Position numbers and translations under genes: made by a program. The notes under the pieces are model-generated. The model did not search any database. It was given only the letters and a program-made list of their open reading frames with translations, and was not told the DNA's origin. This document shows positions 5,789 through 13,408 of a stretch of 13,408 bases of DNA, piece by piece. Position 1 is the first letter of the stretch; each line of letters begins with the position of its first letter. Source of the stretch: Nitrospinota bacterium (GTDB lineage: Bacteria > Nitrospinota > Nitrospinia > Nitrospinales > Nitrospinaceae); the NCBI GenBank assembly GCA_027298165.1, contig JAPUGN010000150.1, positions 1 through 13,408 on the forward strand. Reading direction: 5' to 3'.

Positions 5789-8125
5789 TCATCCGGGAGT
5801 GACTTCCTCCATGATAAACGGTTCGACGATGTCGCCCTGCTTCATATCCTGAAACTTGTCCAGCGCCAGGCCGCATTCATATCCCGAGCTGACTTCCTTG
5901 ACGTCGTCCTTGAAGCGCCGCAGGGAATGGATTTTGCCTTCGTAAACCACAACGTTGTCGCGGACCAGCCGGGCCTTGCTGTTGCGTTCGAGGGACCCGG
6001 AAATGACCTGGCACCCGGCGATGACGCCGACTTTTGGAATCGAAAAAATCTCCCGGACCTCGGCCCGCCCCATGATGCGTTCCTTGAAGGTAGGTTCCAG
6101 CAGGCCTTCCAACGCTTTCTTGATATCATCAATGGCTTCGTAAATGATGCTGTACAGTCGCACGTCCACCTTTTCCTTGGCGGCCATGGCCTCGGCTTTG
6201 AGCGTGGGACGGACGTTAAACCCGATGATCAACGCGTTCGACGCACTGGCCAGCAGGATGTCCGATTCGGTGATCCCGCCCACCGCGTCGTGAATGATTT
6301 TCACCCGAACCTTGTCGGTCGCCAGTTTGCTGAAGGCTTCCTGGACCGCCTGGATCGACCCCTGGACATCGGCTTTGATGATCAGGTTCAACTCCTGGAT
6401 TTTCCCCTCGACGATCTGCTGGTGTAAATCTTCCATGGTGATGCGGGGTTTCTGTGACAGCACCGACTCGCGTTGCCGTTGAATCTTCAAATTACTGAGC
6501 TGGCGCGCGCGCTTTTCATCCTTGACCACCATGAAGGTGTCGCCGGGATTCGGAACTTCCGGCAGTCCGATGACTTCGACCGGGGTGCTGAGCGAGGCCT
6601 CCTGGATCTTCTTGGCCTGGTCGTTGGCCATGGCACGCACTTTCCCGAAATAATTGCCTGCAATAAAGGGATCGCCGACTTTCAGTTTGCCTTTTTGCAC
6701 CATCAGGGTGGCGACCGGGCCCCGGCCCTTGTCCAGATGCGCTTCTATAATCACTCCGCTTCCGCGAATTTTGGGATTCGCTTTCAGCTCCATGATTTCC
6801 GCCTGCAGGAGGATCAATTCGAGCAGGTGGTCGATGCCTTGGTCCTGAGTGGCGGAGACTTCGGCGAAAATGGTTTGTCCACCCCATTCTTCAGGGAGCA
6901 GCCCCTGATCTGCCAACTGTTTTTTGACCTCTTCGGGTTTGGCGTCGGGCTTGTCGATTTTATTGATGGCCACCAGCAGGGGAACCCCAGCCGCGTTGGC
7001 GTGGTGAATGGCTTCCAGAGTTTGCGGTTTGATGCCGTCATCCGCCGCCACCACCAGGACTACGGTGTCGGTTACCTGGGCGCCCCGCGCCCGCATGGCG
7101 GTAAAAGCCTCATGGCCCGGCGTGTCGAGAAAGGTGATGGGCGAACCATTGATGGTGACCTGGTACGCACCGATATGCTGGGTGATGCCGCCCGCCTCGA
7201 GGCCGGTGACGTTGGTTTTCCGGATGGCATCCAGTAAAGAGGTTTTGCCGTGGTCGACGTGCCCCATGATGGTCACGATCGGCGGCCGTGGAATATGGTC
7301 CTTCTCCAGATCCTCTTCCTGCTCCTCTTCAAAACCGAGTTCCACCTCCGGCGTGATGACTTCCACCTCAAATCCGCGTTGATCGGCAATTTTCGAAGCC
7401 ACCTCCAGGCTCAGGCTCTGGTTGATAGTCGCCATGGTGCCCAGGGTCATCAAATCCATAAGAATGTCGTTGGGTGTGCATTTTAATTTTTCGGCCACAT
7501 CGCGCAAAGGCATGTTGTCCATCAGTTGGACCACTTCAAAACTTTCCTCTTCAACCGGCACTTCGACCGGAGGCGCTTCCGCAGGCTGTTTTTCTTTGGC
7601 GGTTTTGGCGGGAGCGGATTTGGGTTCTTCTTTTTTCTTTTTGGCCGCCGGTTTTTCCTTGGGCGCTTTGGCTTCCTTTTTCTTTGCCGCTTCATCGGGT
7701 TTAAGGACAACTTTCAGTCCCAGCTTCCGGGAGGCTTTATGTTTTTCGGATTCGGCTTCTTCTTTTTTGGCTTGAGCAATTTTTGGTTTTACGACGGCCT
7801 TCGGCGGGGTCTCTTTTTTAGGGGCAGCCTTTTTTGGGGCAGCTTTGGCGGCTGCCGCTTTCTTCAGGGCCGCGGCTTTGGCCGTTTTGGCAGTGATGGG
7901 CTTGACGACGGTGGACACTTTTTTGGCAGGGGCTTTTTTCTTGGCCTTGCCCTTGGCCACCGGTTGTTTCTCCGTGAACAGGCTGCGGATATACTCCACC
8001 ACCTCGCCCTCAATGGAGCTCATATGGTTCTTGACGAGGACGTCCTTCTTTTTGAGCTCATCAATGATTTTGTCGTTGGGGACATTCAACTCCAGCGCCA
8101 ATTTATTGATTCTGATTTTTCCCAA
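5789..8125 (-). CDS. infB: Translation initiation factor IF-2
   Basis: IF-2 is the GTPase that brings initiator fMet-tRNA to the 30S subunit and promotes subunit joining. The 778 residues comprise an N-terminal IF2_N module (about 1-50), a Lys/Ala/Pro-rich linker (about 55-185) and a second IF2_N-like module (about 203-255). The GTPase domain carries GHVDHGKT (288-295), DTPGH (334-338) and NKID (388-391), and is followed by the beta-barrel and C-terminal fMet-tRNA-binding domains. The start is TTG at 8125: AGGAG lies 8 nt upstream (8134-8138), the family N-terminus KIRINKLALEL begins right after it, and the next in-frame ATG is 34 codons later, inside the first domain. It follows nusA by 68 nt; the ylxR and L7Ae-like genes often found between them are missing. 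Confidence 0.97.
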   Translation of the reverse strand: MGKIRINKLALELNVPNDKIIDELKKKDVLVKNHMSSIEGEVVEYIRSLFTEKQPVAKGKAKKKAPAKKVSTVVKPITAKTAKAAALKKAAAAKAAPKKAAPKKETPPKAVVKPKIAQAKKEEAESEKHKASRKLGLKVVLKPDEAAKKKEAKAPKEKPAAKKKKEEPKSAPAKTAKEKQPAEAPPVEVPVEEESFEVVQLMDNMPLRDVAEKLKCTPNDILMDLMTLGTMATINQSLSLEVASKIADQRGFEVEVITPEVELGFEEEQEEDLEKDHIPRPPIVTIMGHVDHGKTSLLDAIRKTNVTGLEAGGITQHIGAYQVTINGSPITFLDTPGHEAFTAMRARGAQVTDTVVLVVAADDGIKPQTLEAIHHANAAGVPLLVAINKIDKPDAKPEEVKKQLADQGLLPEEWGGQTIFAEVSATQDQGIDHLLELILLQAEIMELKANPKIRGSGVIIEAHLDKGRGPVATLMVQKGKLKVGDPFIAGNYFGKVRAMANDQAKKIQEASLSTPVEVIGLPEVPNPGDTFMVVKDEKRARQLSNLKIQRQRESVLSQKPRITMEDLHQQIVEGKIQELNLIIKADVQGSIQAVQEAFSKLATDKVRVKIIHDAVGGITESDILLASASNALIIGFNVRPTLKAEAMAAKEKVDVRLYSIIYEAIDDIKKALEGLLEPTFKERIMGRAEVREIFSIPKVGVIAGCQVISGSLERNSKARLVRDNVVVYEGKIHSLRRFKDDVKEVSSGYECGLALDKFQDMKQGDIVEPFIMEEVTPG

Positions 8126-8193
8126 TGAAAGTTCTCCTAATGCTGTAAGGGAAATGCAAGCGACAGGTTAATTACCCACGGCGATCTTCCTTT

Positions 8194-9837
8194 TTAAACA
8201 TTTTCAAAATTTTCCATGTGCAGCCGGGCCAGTTCCACCAGACTGCGGGCCAGGGCCTCGTCGATTCCTTCCAGGGCGAAGAGTTCCTCCGCCGGGGTCA
8301 CCGACAATTCGGCGATGGTCTGGAATCCGTTAGTTTCCAAAATCTGTACAATGGCCGGGTCGACGTCGGGGAGTTCGCCCAGAGGGAATTCCTGGTCCTC
8401 TGTCTCGTCATCGCCGGCTTCTTCCGCTGGGTCGCCTTCGGTGAGGTCTTCAGTTTCGATCGTTTCGTCATCACCCTCTCCCAATTCCGGAGCGGTATAC
8501 GACAGGTTGTCGTCTCTGGGTTCCGGAGTCTCTTCCGGGGTTGCCGGAGTGGCTTCCGCCGCCTTTTGCAGAAAGTCCTGCGCAAACGCAAAAATCGCCT
8601 CGGCCTTTTTGGGTCCGATACCGGTAAACTGGATTAACCCTTCGACTCCACGGTTGATGACTTCGTTGAAGGAGACCACGTTGTTAGTGAACAAAATCGC
8701 GACAATTTTATCGCCAAATCCCTTGGTGTCCTTGATGATCGCGAGGAAATCCTCGGTGGGCGCTGCCTTGCGCCCCAGCAGAGCCGCCGAGGCTTCCAGC
8801 ACACCGCCGGCCTCGGACGCGTTTTTGATATCGATTTTCCACTTCACCAGCTTGGCGGCGAGGCGCACATTCTGTCCTTTTTTGCCAATGGCGAGGGACA
8901 TCTGGTCGTCGGCCACGATGATGGTCATATGGTTTTCTTCCCGGTTGGCGATAATCCGCGAAACTTTGGCCGGGCTCAACGCGTTGCGGATGAACAGTTC
9001 GGGATCCTCAGAGTATTCGACGATGTCGATTTTTTCTCCGCGCAACTCCTGGACGATCGACTGAACGCGCATGCCGCGCATCCCGACACAGGCACCCACG
9101 GCGTCGACATCACGGTCATTGGAGCGCACCGCGATTTTAGTGCGTCCGTTGGGTTCGCGCACGATGCCCATGATTTCTACCATGCCTTCGCTGATTTCGG
9201 GGACCTCCAGCTCAAACAGCTGTTTGATGAGGCCTACATGGGTCCGTGAGAGAATCACCAGCGCGTTCTTGGCGGTTTTCCGGACATCCACGACATAGGC
9301 GCGGACCCGGTCACCCCGGTTGAACGCTTCCCGGAACACCTGCTCGCGCCGGGGAAGAACGCCCTCGGCTTTTCCCAACTCGACGATGATGTCCCCATGT
9401 TCAAAGCGCTGGACGATACCGTTGATCAGCTCGCCTTTTTTCTCCAGGAATTCTTCATAGATGATTTCAATTTCCGCTTCCCGGACTTTCTGTAAAATCA
9501 CCTGCTTCGCCAATTGCGCCGCAATGCGGCCGAGGTCTCTCAACTCCTGTTTGACCATGACCATTTCTCCCAACTCGACGTCGGGGGTGATTTTGACCGC
9601 GTTCGTCAGGCTGATTTCGTTCTGCGGGTCCTGAACGGAGGTCACCACCGACTGCTCCGCCCAGATTTCCGCTTCGCCGGTTTCCTCGCTGAATTTGGTG
9701 ATGAGGTTTTCCAGGTGCGGCAGTTTTTTGCGCGCGGCGGCTTCCACCGCGGTTTTTACGGCGTCGATCAGGATCTGCTTATCGATGCCTTTTTCGCGGC
9801 ACAACTGATCGATGATATGTATGACTTCAAGGCTCAT
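8194..9837 (-). CDS. nusA: Transcription termination/antitermination protein NusA
   Basis: NusA binds RNA polymerase and nascent RNA, modulating pausing, termination and rRNA antitermination. The 547 residues contain the polymerase-binding N-terminal domain (about 1-125), S1 domain (about 135-200), KH1 (about 230-280) and KH2 (about 285-345, with IGKKGQNVRLA at 317-327). A helix-hairpin-helix region follows (about 365-425, with FTGIGPKKAE), then an acidic linker (about 428-490) and a second C-terminal helical module (about 490-547). The Asp/Glu-rich linker between the two C-terminal modules is the main individual feature. The ATG at 9837 lies 5 nt after the rimP stop with no Shine-Dalgarno, so translation is probably coupled to rimP. 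The order rimP-nusA-infB is the standard one. Confidence 0.97.
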   Translation of the reverse strand: MSLEVIHIIDQLCREKGIDKQILIDAVKTAVEAAARKKLPHLENLITKFSEETGEAEIWAEQSVVTSVQDPQNEISLTNAVKITPDVELGEMVMVKQELRDLGRIAAQLAKQVILQKVREAEIEIIYEEFLEKKGELINGIVQRFEHGDIIVELGKAEGVLPRREQVFREAFNRGDRVRAYVVDVRKTAKNALVILSRTHVGLIKQLFELEVPEISEGMVEIMGIVREPNGRTKIAVRSNDRDVDAVGACVGMRGMRVQSIVQELRGEKIDIVEYSEDPELFIRNALSPAKVSRIIANREENHMTIIVADDQMSLAIGKKGQNVRLAAKLVKWKIDIKNASEAGGVLEASAALLGRKAAPTEDFLAIIKDTKGFGDKIVAILFTNNVVSFNEVINRGVEGLIQFTGIGPKKAEAIFAFAQDFLQKAAEATPATPEETPEPRDDNLSYTAPELGEGDDETIETEDLTEGDPAEEAGDDETEDQEFPLGELPDVDPAIVQILETNGFQTIAELSVTPAEELFALEGIDEALARSLVELARLHMENFENV

Positions 9838-9842
9838 GATAT

Positions 9843-10304
9843 TTAAATTTCAATTTCCAGTCGGGCTTTGGCGATCTGGCGTCTCGGAATTTCCACGAGT
9901 TGACGCTCGGTTTCCAGAAACAGGACGTCCTCGCGGAAGTCCCGGATGGTTCCATTAAAGTTCTTCTGCTGGCAGATGGGAGTGAAAGTGGTGACGTGGG
10001 CGCGTTTGCCCTGAAACCGGAGAAAATCTTTTTCCCTTTTAAGGGGACGATCCAACCCGGGTGAGGAAACTTCCAGGGTGTAACTTGAGGGAACGATTTC
10101 TTCCACCTCAATCAAATCTTCAATGCGGCGACTGACCTGCGTGCAATCATCTACCGTGACTCCGCCTTCTTTATCGATAAATATTCTCAGAAACCAGTTT
10201 TTACCTTCTTTTTTGTATTCGACGTCGACCAGTTCCAGGCGGTTCTCTTGGACGATCGGAGTCACCAGAGTTTCAATGGTTTCCACAACCGAGCCTTTAC
10301 CCAT
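9843..10304 (-). CDS. rimP: Ribosome maturation factor RimP
   Basis: RimP binds the 30S subunit and is needed for its maturation, in particular for assembly around S12 and the central pseudoknot. The product is 153 residues, a typical length. It shows the family signature LEVSSPGLDRPL at 77-88, the N-terminal alpha/beta domain with LELVDVEYKKEG (23-34) and a C-terminal SH3-like domain (about 90-153). The ATG at 10304 has GGGAG (10312-10316) 7 nt upstream. It is the first gene of the minus-strand block running to pnp and lies 5 nt ahead of nusA. Confidence 0.95.
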   Translation of the reverse strand: MGKGSVVETIETLVTPIVQENRLELVDVEYKKEGKNWFLRIFIDKEGGVTVDDCTQVSRRIEDLIEVEEIVPSSYTLEVSSPGLDRPLKREKDFLRFQGKRAHVTTFTPICQQKNFNGTIRDFREDVLFLETERQLVEIPRRQIAKARLEIEI

Positions 10305-10392
10305 TTCGGGGCTCCCATACGCTTGAGAAAGAACAAGGACCAGAATTTAATGTAATGACAATAAGGGTCTTAATAATGACGCAATGCGAATA

Positions 10393-10401
10393 TTTATAAC
10401 A
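10393..10401 (-). promoter_or_regulatory. Possible extended -10 promoter for the rimP block
   Basis: The AT-rich spacer ahead of rimP contains, on the minus strand, TGTTATAAA (10401-10393), an extended -10-like element with no good -35 at the usual distance. A start near 10386 would give a leader of about 80 nt. A promoter is expected here because the proS terminator lies just upstream, but the exact site is uncertain. Confidence 0.3.
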
Positions 10402-10423
10402 TTTTGAAACAACAGGCTGATAC

Positions 10424-10448
10424 AAAAAAAGCGGGCCAGAGAGCCCGC
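10424..10448 (-). terminator. Intrinsic terminator downstream of proS
   Basis: On the minus strand GCGGGC (10448-10443) pairs perfectly with GCCCGC (10436-10431) around a 6-nt loop and is followed by seven T residues (complement of the A-run 10424-10430). It separates the proS transcript from the rimP block. Confidence 0.85.
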
Positions 10449-10532
10449 CTAGCAGCCCTTTAAATTTGACCTGATTTTACATAATCCATGCGATTCCTGC
10501 AAGCGAAATGTCGCCGGGGGGGGGAGGGGCGA

Positions 10533-12242
10533 TTACAGATTTTGGAGTCTTTCGGGGATGATCTGGAGGCCGTCGGGGAAGTCGATAAGCTCGGAAACTC
10601 CCGTTTTTCTTGATTTTAGCTCAATTTTCCCGGCATCGAGGTTTTTCGGGCCGATGATGATCTGGAGCGGGATTCCCAGCAGTTCGGCGTCCTTGAACTT
10701 AACCCCCAGCCGTTCCGGGCGGTCGTCCAGCAGGGTCTCGATGCCCAAATCGCCGAGGGTCCGGTAGGCTTCCTCGCTGGCCTGGCGCTGCCGGTCTTCG
10801 TCAAACTTGACGGGAATCACCACCGCCTGAAAGGGAGCGAGCGGCGCAGGCCAAACGATCCCTTTGTCGTCGTGGTTCTGTTCGATGGCGGCGGCGGCGG
10901 TGCGGCCCACGCCGATGCCATAGCACCCCATGATCATCGGATTCTCCTTCCCCTGATCGTCCAGGTAAAAAGCTTTCATGGTGGCACTGTATTTGGTGCC
11001 GAGGATGAAGATGTGCCCCACCTCGATACCGCGTTTCACCCGGTAGCGGCCGCCGTCGCATTTGGGACAGGGATCGCCTTCCTGCACTTCATGGAGGTCG
11101 CCCATTTGCGCGACATTCAAATCGCGTTCGAACTGCACGCCGGTGTAATGGGCGTCCTTGCTGTTGGCGCCGGTCACGAAGTTGTGCATGACTGCCACTT
11201 CGTGGTCGGCGTACACCTTCATGTCCAACTCCACCGGTCCGATGAAGCCGCAGGGGATATTGGTTTTGGAGACGATCAGCGATTCGGGGGCGGGTTGGAG
11301 CCAGTCGCATCCGATCAGGTTTTTGAGTTTAACGAGGTTGAGTTGGCGGTCGCCCCGCACCAGTCCCGCCACCAGTCCGTTTTCATTTTCAAGGATGATG
11401 GTTTTGACGATCTGCCGGGCGGAGACCTTGAGAAATTGCGCCACCTCTTCAACTGATTTTTTCCCGGGCGTCGGGATTTTTTTCAATGGATCGGGTTTCT
11501 TGGGCGGGGTGACCGGGTCGGGTGTGCGGGAGGCGGCTTTTTCAATGTTGGAGGCATAGTCGCAGGTGTCGCAAAAGGCGACGGCGTCTTCTCCGGAATC
11601 GGCCAGCACCATGAACTCGTGCGAGAAACTGCCGCCGATGGTGCCGCTGTCCGCCTCCACCATTTTGAAATCCAGCCCGCACCGGCTGAACGTGTTGGAG
11701 TACGCCTGCTTCATGTGTTCGTACATCTCCAGAACGCTGGCTTCGTCGGCGTGAAAACTGTAGGCGTCTTTCATCGTGAATTCGCGTCCGCGCATGACGC
11801 CAAAACGGGGCCGCACTTCGTCGCGGAACTTGGTCTGAATCTGGTACATGAGCAGGGGGAGTTGACGGTAGGATTTCACCCCGCCGCGGATGATGTCGGT
11901 GATGACTTCTTCATGCGTGGGTCCGTAGCAGAATTCGCGGTCGTGCCGGTCGGTCAGCCGCAGAAGTTCCTTGCCGTACAGTTCCCAGCGTCCGCTTTCC
12001 TGCCACAGCTCCGCGGGCGGAATGCTGGGCAGGAACATTTCCTGGCCGCCGATGCGGTTCATCTCCTCGCGGATGATCTGTTCCACTTTTTTCAGTACGC
12101 GCAGTCCCAGAGGCAGGATGGAATAAATGCCCGCGGCCAACTGCCGGATCATCCCGGCGCGCACCATCAACTGGTGGCTGATGACTTCGGCGTCGGCGGG
12201 CGATTGTTTGAGGGTGGGTATGAACAGTTTCGAATAATACAT
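10533..12242 (-). CDS. proS: Prolyl-tRNA synthetase (bacterial type with editing domain)
   Basis: ProRS charges tRNA-Pro with proline and hydrolyses mischarged Ala-tRNA-Pro. The 569 residues fit the bacterial form: class II catalytic core (about 1-220) with motif 2 around FRDEVRPRFGVMRGREF (139-155), and an inserted YbaK-like editing domain (about 225-405, including GANSKDAHYTGVQ at 358-370). The core then returns with motif 3 GCYGIGVGRTAAA (439-451), and an anticodon-binding domain spans about 470-569. CDTC (224-227) and CPKC (392-395) Cys pairs flank the insertion. The ATG at 12242 gives the usual N-terminus (MYYSKLFIPT); no strong Shine-Dalgarno is seen. It has its own promoter (12280-12308) and terminator (10424-10448), so it is probably monocistronic. 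Confidence 0.97.
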   Translation of the reverse strand: MYYSKLFIPTLKQSPADAEVISHQLMVRAGMIRQLAAGIYSILPLGLRVLKKVEQIIREEMNRIGGQEMFLPSIPPAELWQESGRWELYGKELLRLTDRHDREFCYGPTHEEVITDIIRGGVKSYRQLPLLMYQIQTKFRDEVRPRFGVMRGREFTMKDAYSFHADEASVLEMYEHMKQAYSNTFSRCGLDFKMVEADSGTIGGSFSHEFMVLADSGEDAVAFCDTCDYASNIEKAASRTPDPVTPPKKPDPLKKIPTPGKKSVEEVAQFLKVSARQIVKTIILENENGLVAGLVRGDRQLNLVKLKNLIGCDWLQPAPESLIVSKTNIPCGFIGPVELDMKVYADHEVAVMHNFVTGANSKDAHYTGVQFERDLNVAQMGDLHEVQEGDPCPKCDGGRYRVKRGIEVGHIFILGTKYSATMKAFYLDDQGKENPMIMGCYGIGVGRTAAAAIEQNHDDKGIVWPAPLAPFQAVVIPVKFDEDRQRQASEEAYRTLGDLGIETLLDDRPERLGVKFKDAELLGIPLQIIIGPKNLDAGKIELKSRKTGVSELIDFPDGLQIIPERLQNL

Positions 12243-12279
12243 GGATGACTTTCAGGTTGAACGGATAAACCGAATGGGG

Positions 12280-12308
12280 ATTATGCAGAAAACTGTCCGA
12301 TAAATCAA
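12280..12308 (-). promoter_or_regulatory. Sigma70-type promoter for proS
   Basis: The minus strand reads TTGATT (12308-12303), a 17-nt spacer, then CATAAT (12285-12280). The boxes match consensus at 4/6 and 5/6 with ideal spacing. The predicted start near 12273 leaves a leader of about 30 nt before the proS ATG, too short for a T-box, and none is seen. Confidence 0.6.
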
Positions 12309-12402
12309 TGCGTGGATATTTCCGGGTGTGCCTCAGTTTGAAATCGAATGTCTCCGAACGGCCACAAGCCGCCTTTCATCATTAATTACTTACCCATTGT
12401 TC

Positions 12403-12825
12403 CTAGCTGATCCAACCTTTGCTCTCGGCCTGCTTCGAATACCAGATCAAAAACGCCACCACCACCAGCTGTATCAGAACACCAATCCAAATCTCGAAGG
12501 AACTAAACCCGGCCACGCCGAATATATGCATCATTGTCACAATCACGCCAAGTAGAGACGCGATTAACACATAGAACGCAGCCGACTTCTTGAGCAGAAG
12601 CAAAAGGCAGCCAAGTGAGCCGCCGAAAACGGCTATCGCAAAAGCTGCGGTGGCCCATGGGGGTCGGCCTTCGATTATCGGGCGATACGACTCAGGAAAC
12701 GAGGCGAGCGAGTCTGCATTCATCTGTGCGAAGTAATTGATGACGCCCATAACATTAAAGATAAGTGTGACAACGCTAATTATCCAGAAACTCCAGTGAA
12801 TACCACCAACGGTCTTATCGTTCAT
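12403..12825 (-). CDS. Small integral membrane protein, function unknown
   Basis: I do not recognise a function. The 140-residue product has four strongly hydrophobic segments (about 10-32, 57-79, 82-102 and 107-130) and a short polar C-terminus ending KQAESKGWIS. A polar extramembrane loop with several acidic residues lies between helices 1 and 2. It resembles small membrane proteins sometimes labelled 'sugar transporter' in databases without support. The ATG at 12825 has a GGGGG ribosome site 5 nt upstream; a GTG one codon earlier is too close to it. The GC content of sampled stretches is lower (about 40-50%) than in proS (about 60%), and the gene is flanked by non-coding spacers of about 160-180 nt on both sides. 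This suggests an accessory or recently acquired gene. No terminator is visible after its stop. Confidence 0.7.
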   Translation of the reverse strand: MNDKTVGGIHWSFWIISVVTLIFNVMGVINYFAQMNADSLASFPESYRPIIEGRPPWATAAFAIAVFGGSLGCLLLLLKKSAAFYVLIASLLGVIVTMMHIFGVAGFSSFEIWIGVLIQLVVVAFLIWYSKQAESKGWIS

Positions 12826-12828
12826 CAC

Positions 12829-13002
12829 ATCCCCCTATTACTTGTTATTCTTTTGCCTGAAAAATAGACGTTCGCCTAACGCCTTTGATCGGCAAGAACC
12901 GGCCATAAGCGGACATTCGGCTAAGGAAAGTGAAAGTATCTCTTGGCTTTTAACCGGATGGGTCCACTTTTAGCTGACGCCAAACAGTATTCGTATCAAC
13001 AA
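12829..13002. other. Spacer between selO and the membrane protein gene
   Basis: About 170 nt without a coding frame of note. It contains a GCCTAAC heptamer at 12874-12880 and several short GGC/GCC-rich patches, but no complete attC-like fold, clear terminator or convincing promoter. A promoter for the membrane protein gene may lie here; only weak AT-rich candidates are seen. Confidence 0.3.
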
Positions 13003-13408
13003 TCAGGTTCCGCAGAACGTCTTATAGGGTATGTCCGTTGCCGGTGCCGGCGCGGCATAGGCTTCGTTTCCGGCGACCTCGTCGAATGGATGGCTCAAAA
13101 CGGTTAGCAATTTCGAGAATGGCTTCATGTCTTCCAGTTCGACTGCGGCGGCAAGGGCTTCTTCGACCTTATGGTTCCGTGGGATATAGATCGGATTTAC
13201 CCGGTCCATGACCTGCGCGCTCGTCTCCGCTGCAACTCCATCCTGTTCCAGGCGCTTCCGCCAACGTCGAGCCCAGACGTCAAAGGCACCCGACTGTTCG
13301 AATAGATGTTGTACCGCGTCGCTATCACCGCGCAAGGCTTGGGAGAGACGGCGGAAGACGAGGGTGAAATCCGCCTTCCCGTCTTTCATCACCCATAGCA
13401 GATCGTTG
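13003..13408 (-). CDS. selO: Protein adenylyltransferase SelO (YdiU), C-terminal part
   Basis: Only the last 134 residues are inside the window; the frame is open through the window edge, so the start and the pseudokinase-fold catalytic domain lie outside. SelO transfers AMP from ATP to Ser, Thr or Tyr of target proteins and is linked to oxidative stress responses. The segment NPIYIPRNHKVEEALAAA is a highly conserved SelO C-terminal motif, and the protein ends in YKTFCGT. The Cys three residues from the end is at the position of selenocysteine in vertebrate SELENOO and of the redox Cys in enterobacterial SelO. The TGA stop at 13003 comes after that Cys codon, so no selenocysteine readthrough is implied. 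Family assignment is strong from this part alone. Confidence 0.88.
   Translation of the reverse strand, partial: NDLLWVMKDGKADFTLVFRRLSQALRGDSDAVQHLFEQSGAFDVWARRWRKRLEQDGVAAETSAQVMDRVNPIYIPRNHKVEEALAAAVELEDMKPFSKLLTVLSHPFDEVAGNEAYAAPAPATDIPYKTFCGT

Noticed and set aside
7526..8128. Phe/Gly-rich plus-strand frame of 200 codons opposite the start of infB
   Set aside because: The odd composition is the antisense image of the Lys/Ala/Pro-rich IF-2 linker; the linker is expected in that protein, so this is a shadow.
10465..10485. Plus-strand TTGACC and CATAAT resembling promoter boxes past proS
   Set aside because: The spacing is only about 8 nt, unusable for sigma70, and no plus-strand gene follows.
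10474..10502. Minus-strand TTGCAG-17-TAAAAT ahead of the proS terminator, which could give a short RNA of about 50 nt
   Set aside because: The -35 box matches only 3 of 6 positions and there is no independent evidence of a transcript; kept only as a note.
12874..12880. GCCTAAC heptamer resembling an integron attC core site next to the membrane protein gene
   Set aside because: No matching second core site with the paired inner boxes was found at the right distance, and no integrase or cassette array is present.

Overview
The window looks like a chromosomal segment of a Gram-negative-type bacterium with moderately high GC in its core genes. The peroxiredoxin and translation genes would fit Nitrospinota or a deltaproteobacterium-like lineage, but this is a guess from protein character and gene order; no rRNA or other decisive marker is present. 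Most of the window is a classic transcription/translation gene block, not a mobile or defence island.

Layout. On the plus strand are a typical 2-Cys peroxiredoxin (17-607) and the survival nucleotidase SurE (766-1521), separated by a strong intrinsic terminator whose T-run ends three bases before the surE ATG. From 1582 to 10304 the minus strand carries, in transcription order, rimP, nusA, infB, a DUF503 (YlxP-like) gene, rbfA, truB, rpsO and pnp. An intrinsic terminator at 1524-1560 closes the block against the convergent surE. Upstream of it on the same strand lies proS (10533-12242), with a good sigma70-type promoter (12280-12308) and its own terminator (10424-10448). The far end holds a small four-helix membrane protein of unknown function and the C-terminal end of selO, which runs off the window.

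How the genes work together. RimP, RbfA and TruB act in 30S maturation and tRNA modification, IF2 in initiation, S15 in 30S assembly, NusA in transcription elongation and termination, and PNPase in RNA turnover. Several junctions are tightly coupled: rbfA/truB overlap by 8 nt, rimP/nusA are 5 nt apart, and infB/DUF503 offer an ATGA overlap. infB starts with TTG behind a good Shine-Dalgarno. The ylxR and L7Ae-like genes often found between nusA and infB are absent.

Most interesting signals. The 164-nt spacer upstream of rpsO encodes a leader with a perfect 11-bp stem enclosing two hairpins (a three-way-junction-like shape). It is followed by a second hairpin that buries the rpsO Shine-Dalgarno and ends in a U6 tract directly before the ATG. 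This looks like an S15 autoregulatory switch or attenuator. surE has a similar arrangement, with a terminator touching its start codon and no Shine-Dalgarno. No CRISPR array, insertion sequence, tRNA, rRNA or defence system was seen.
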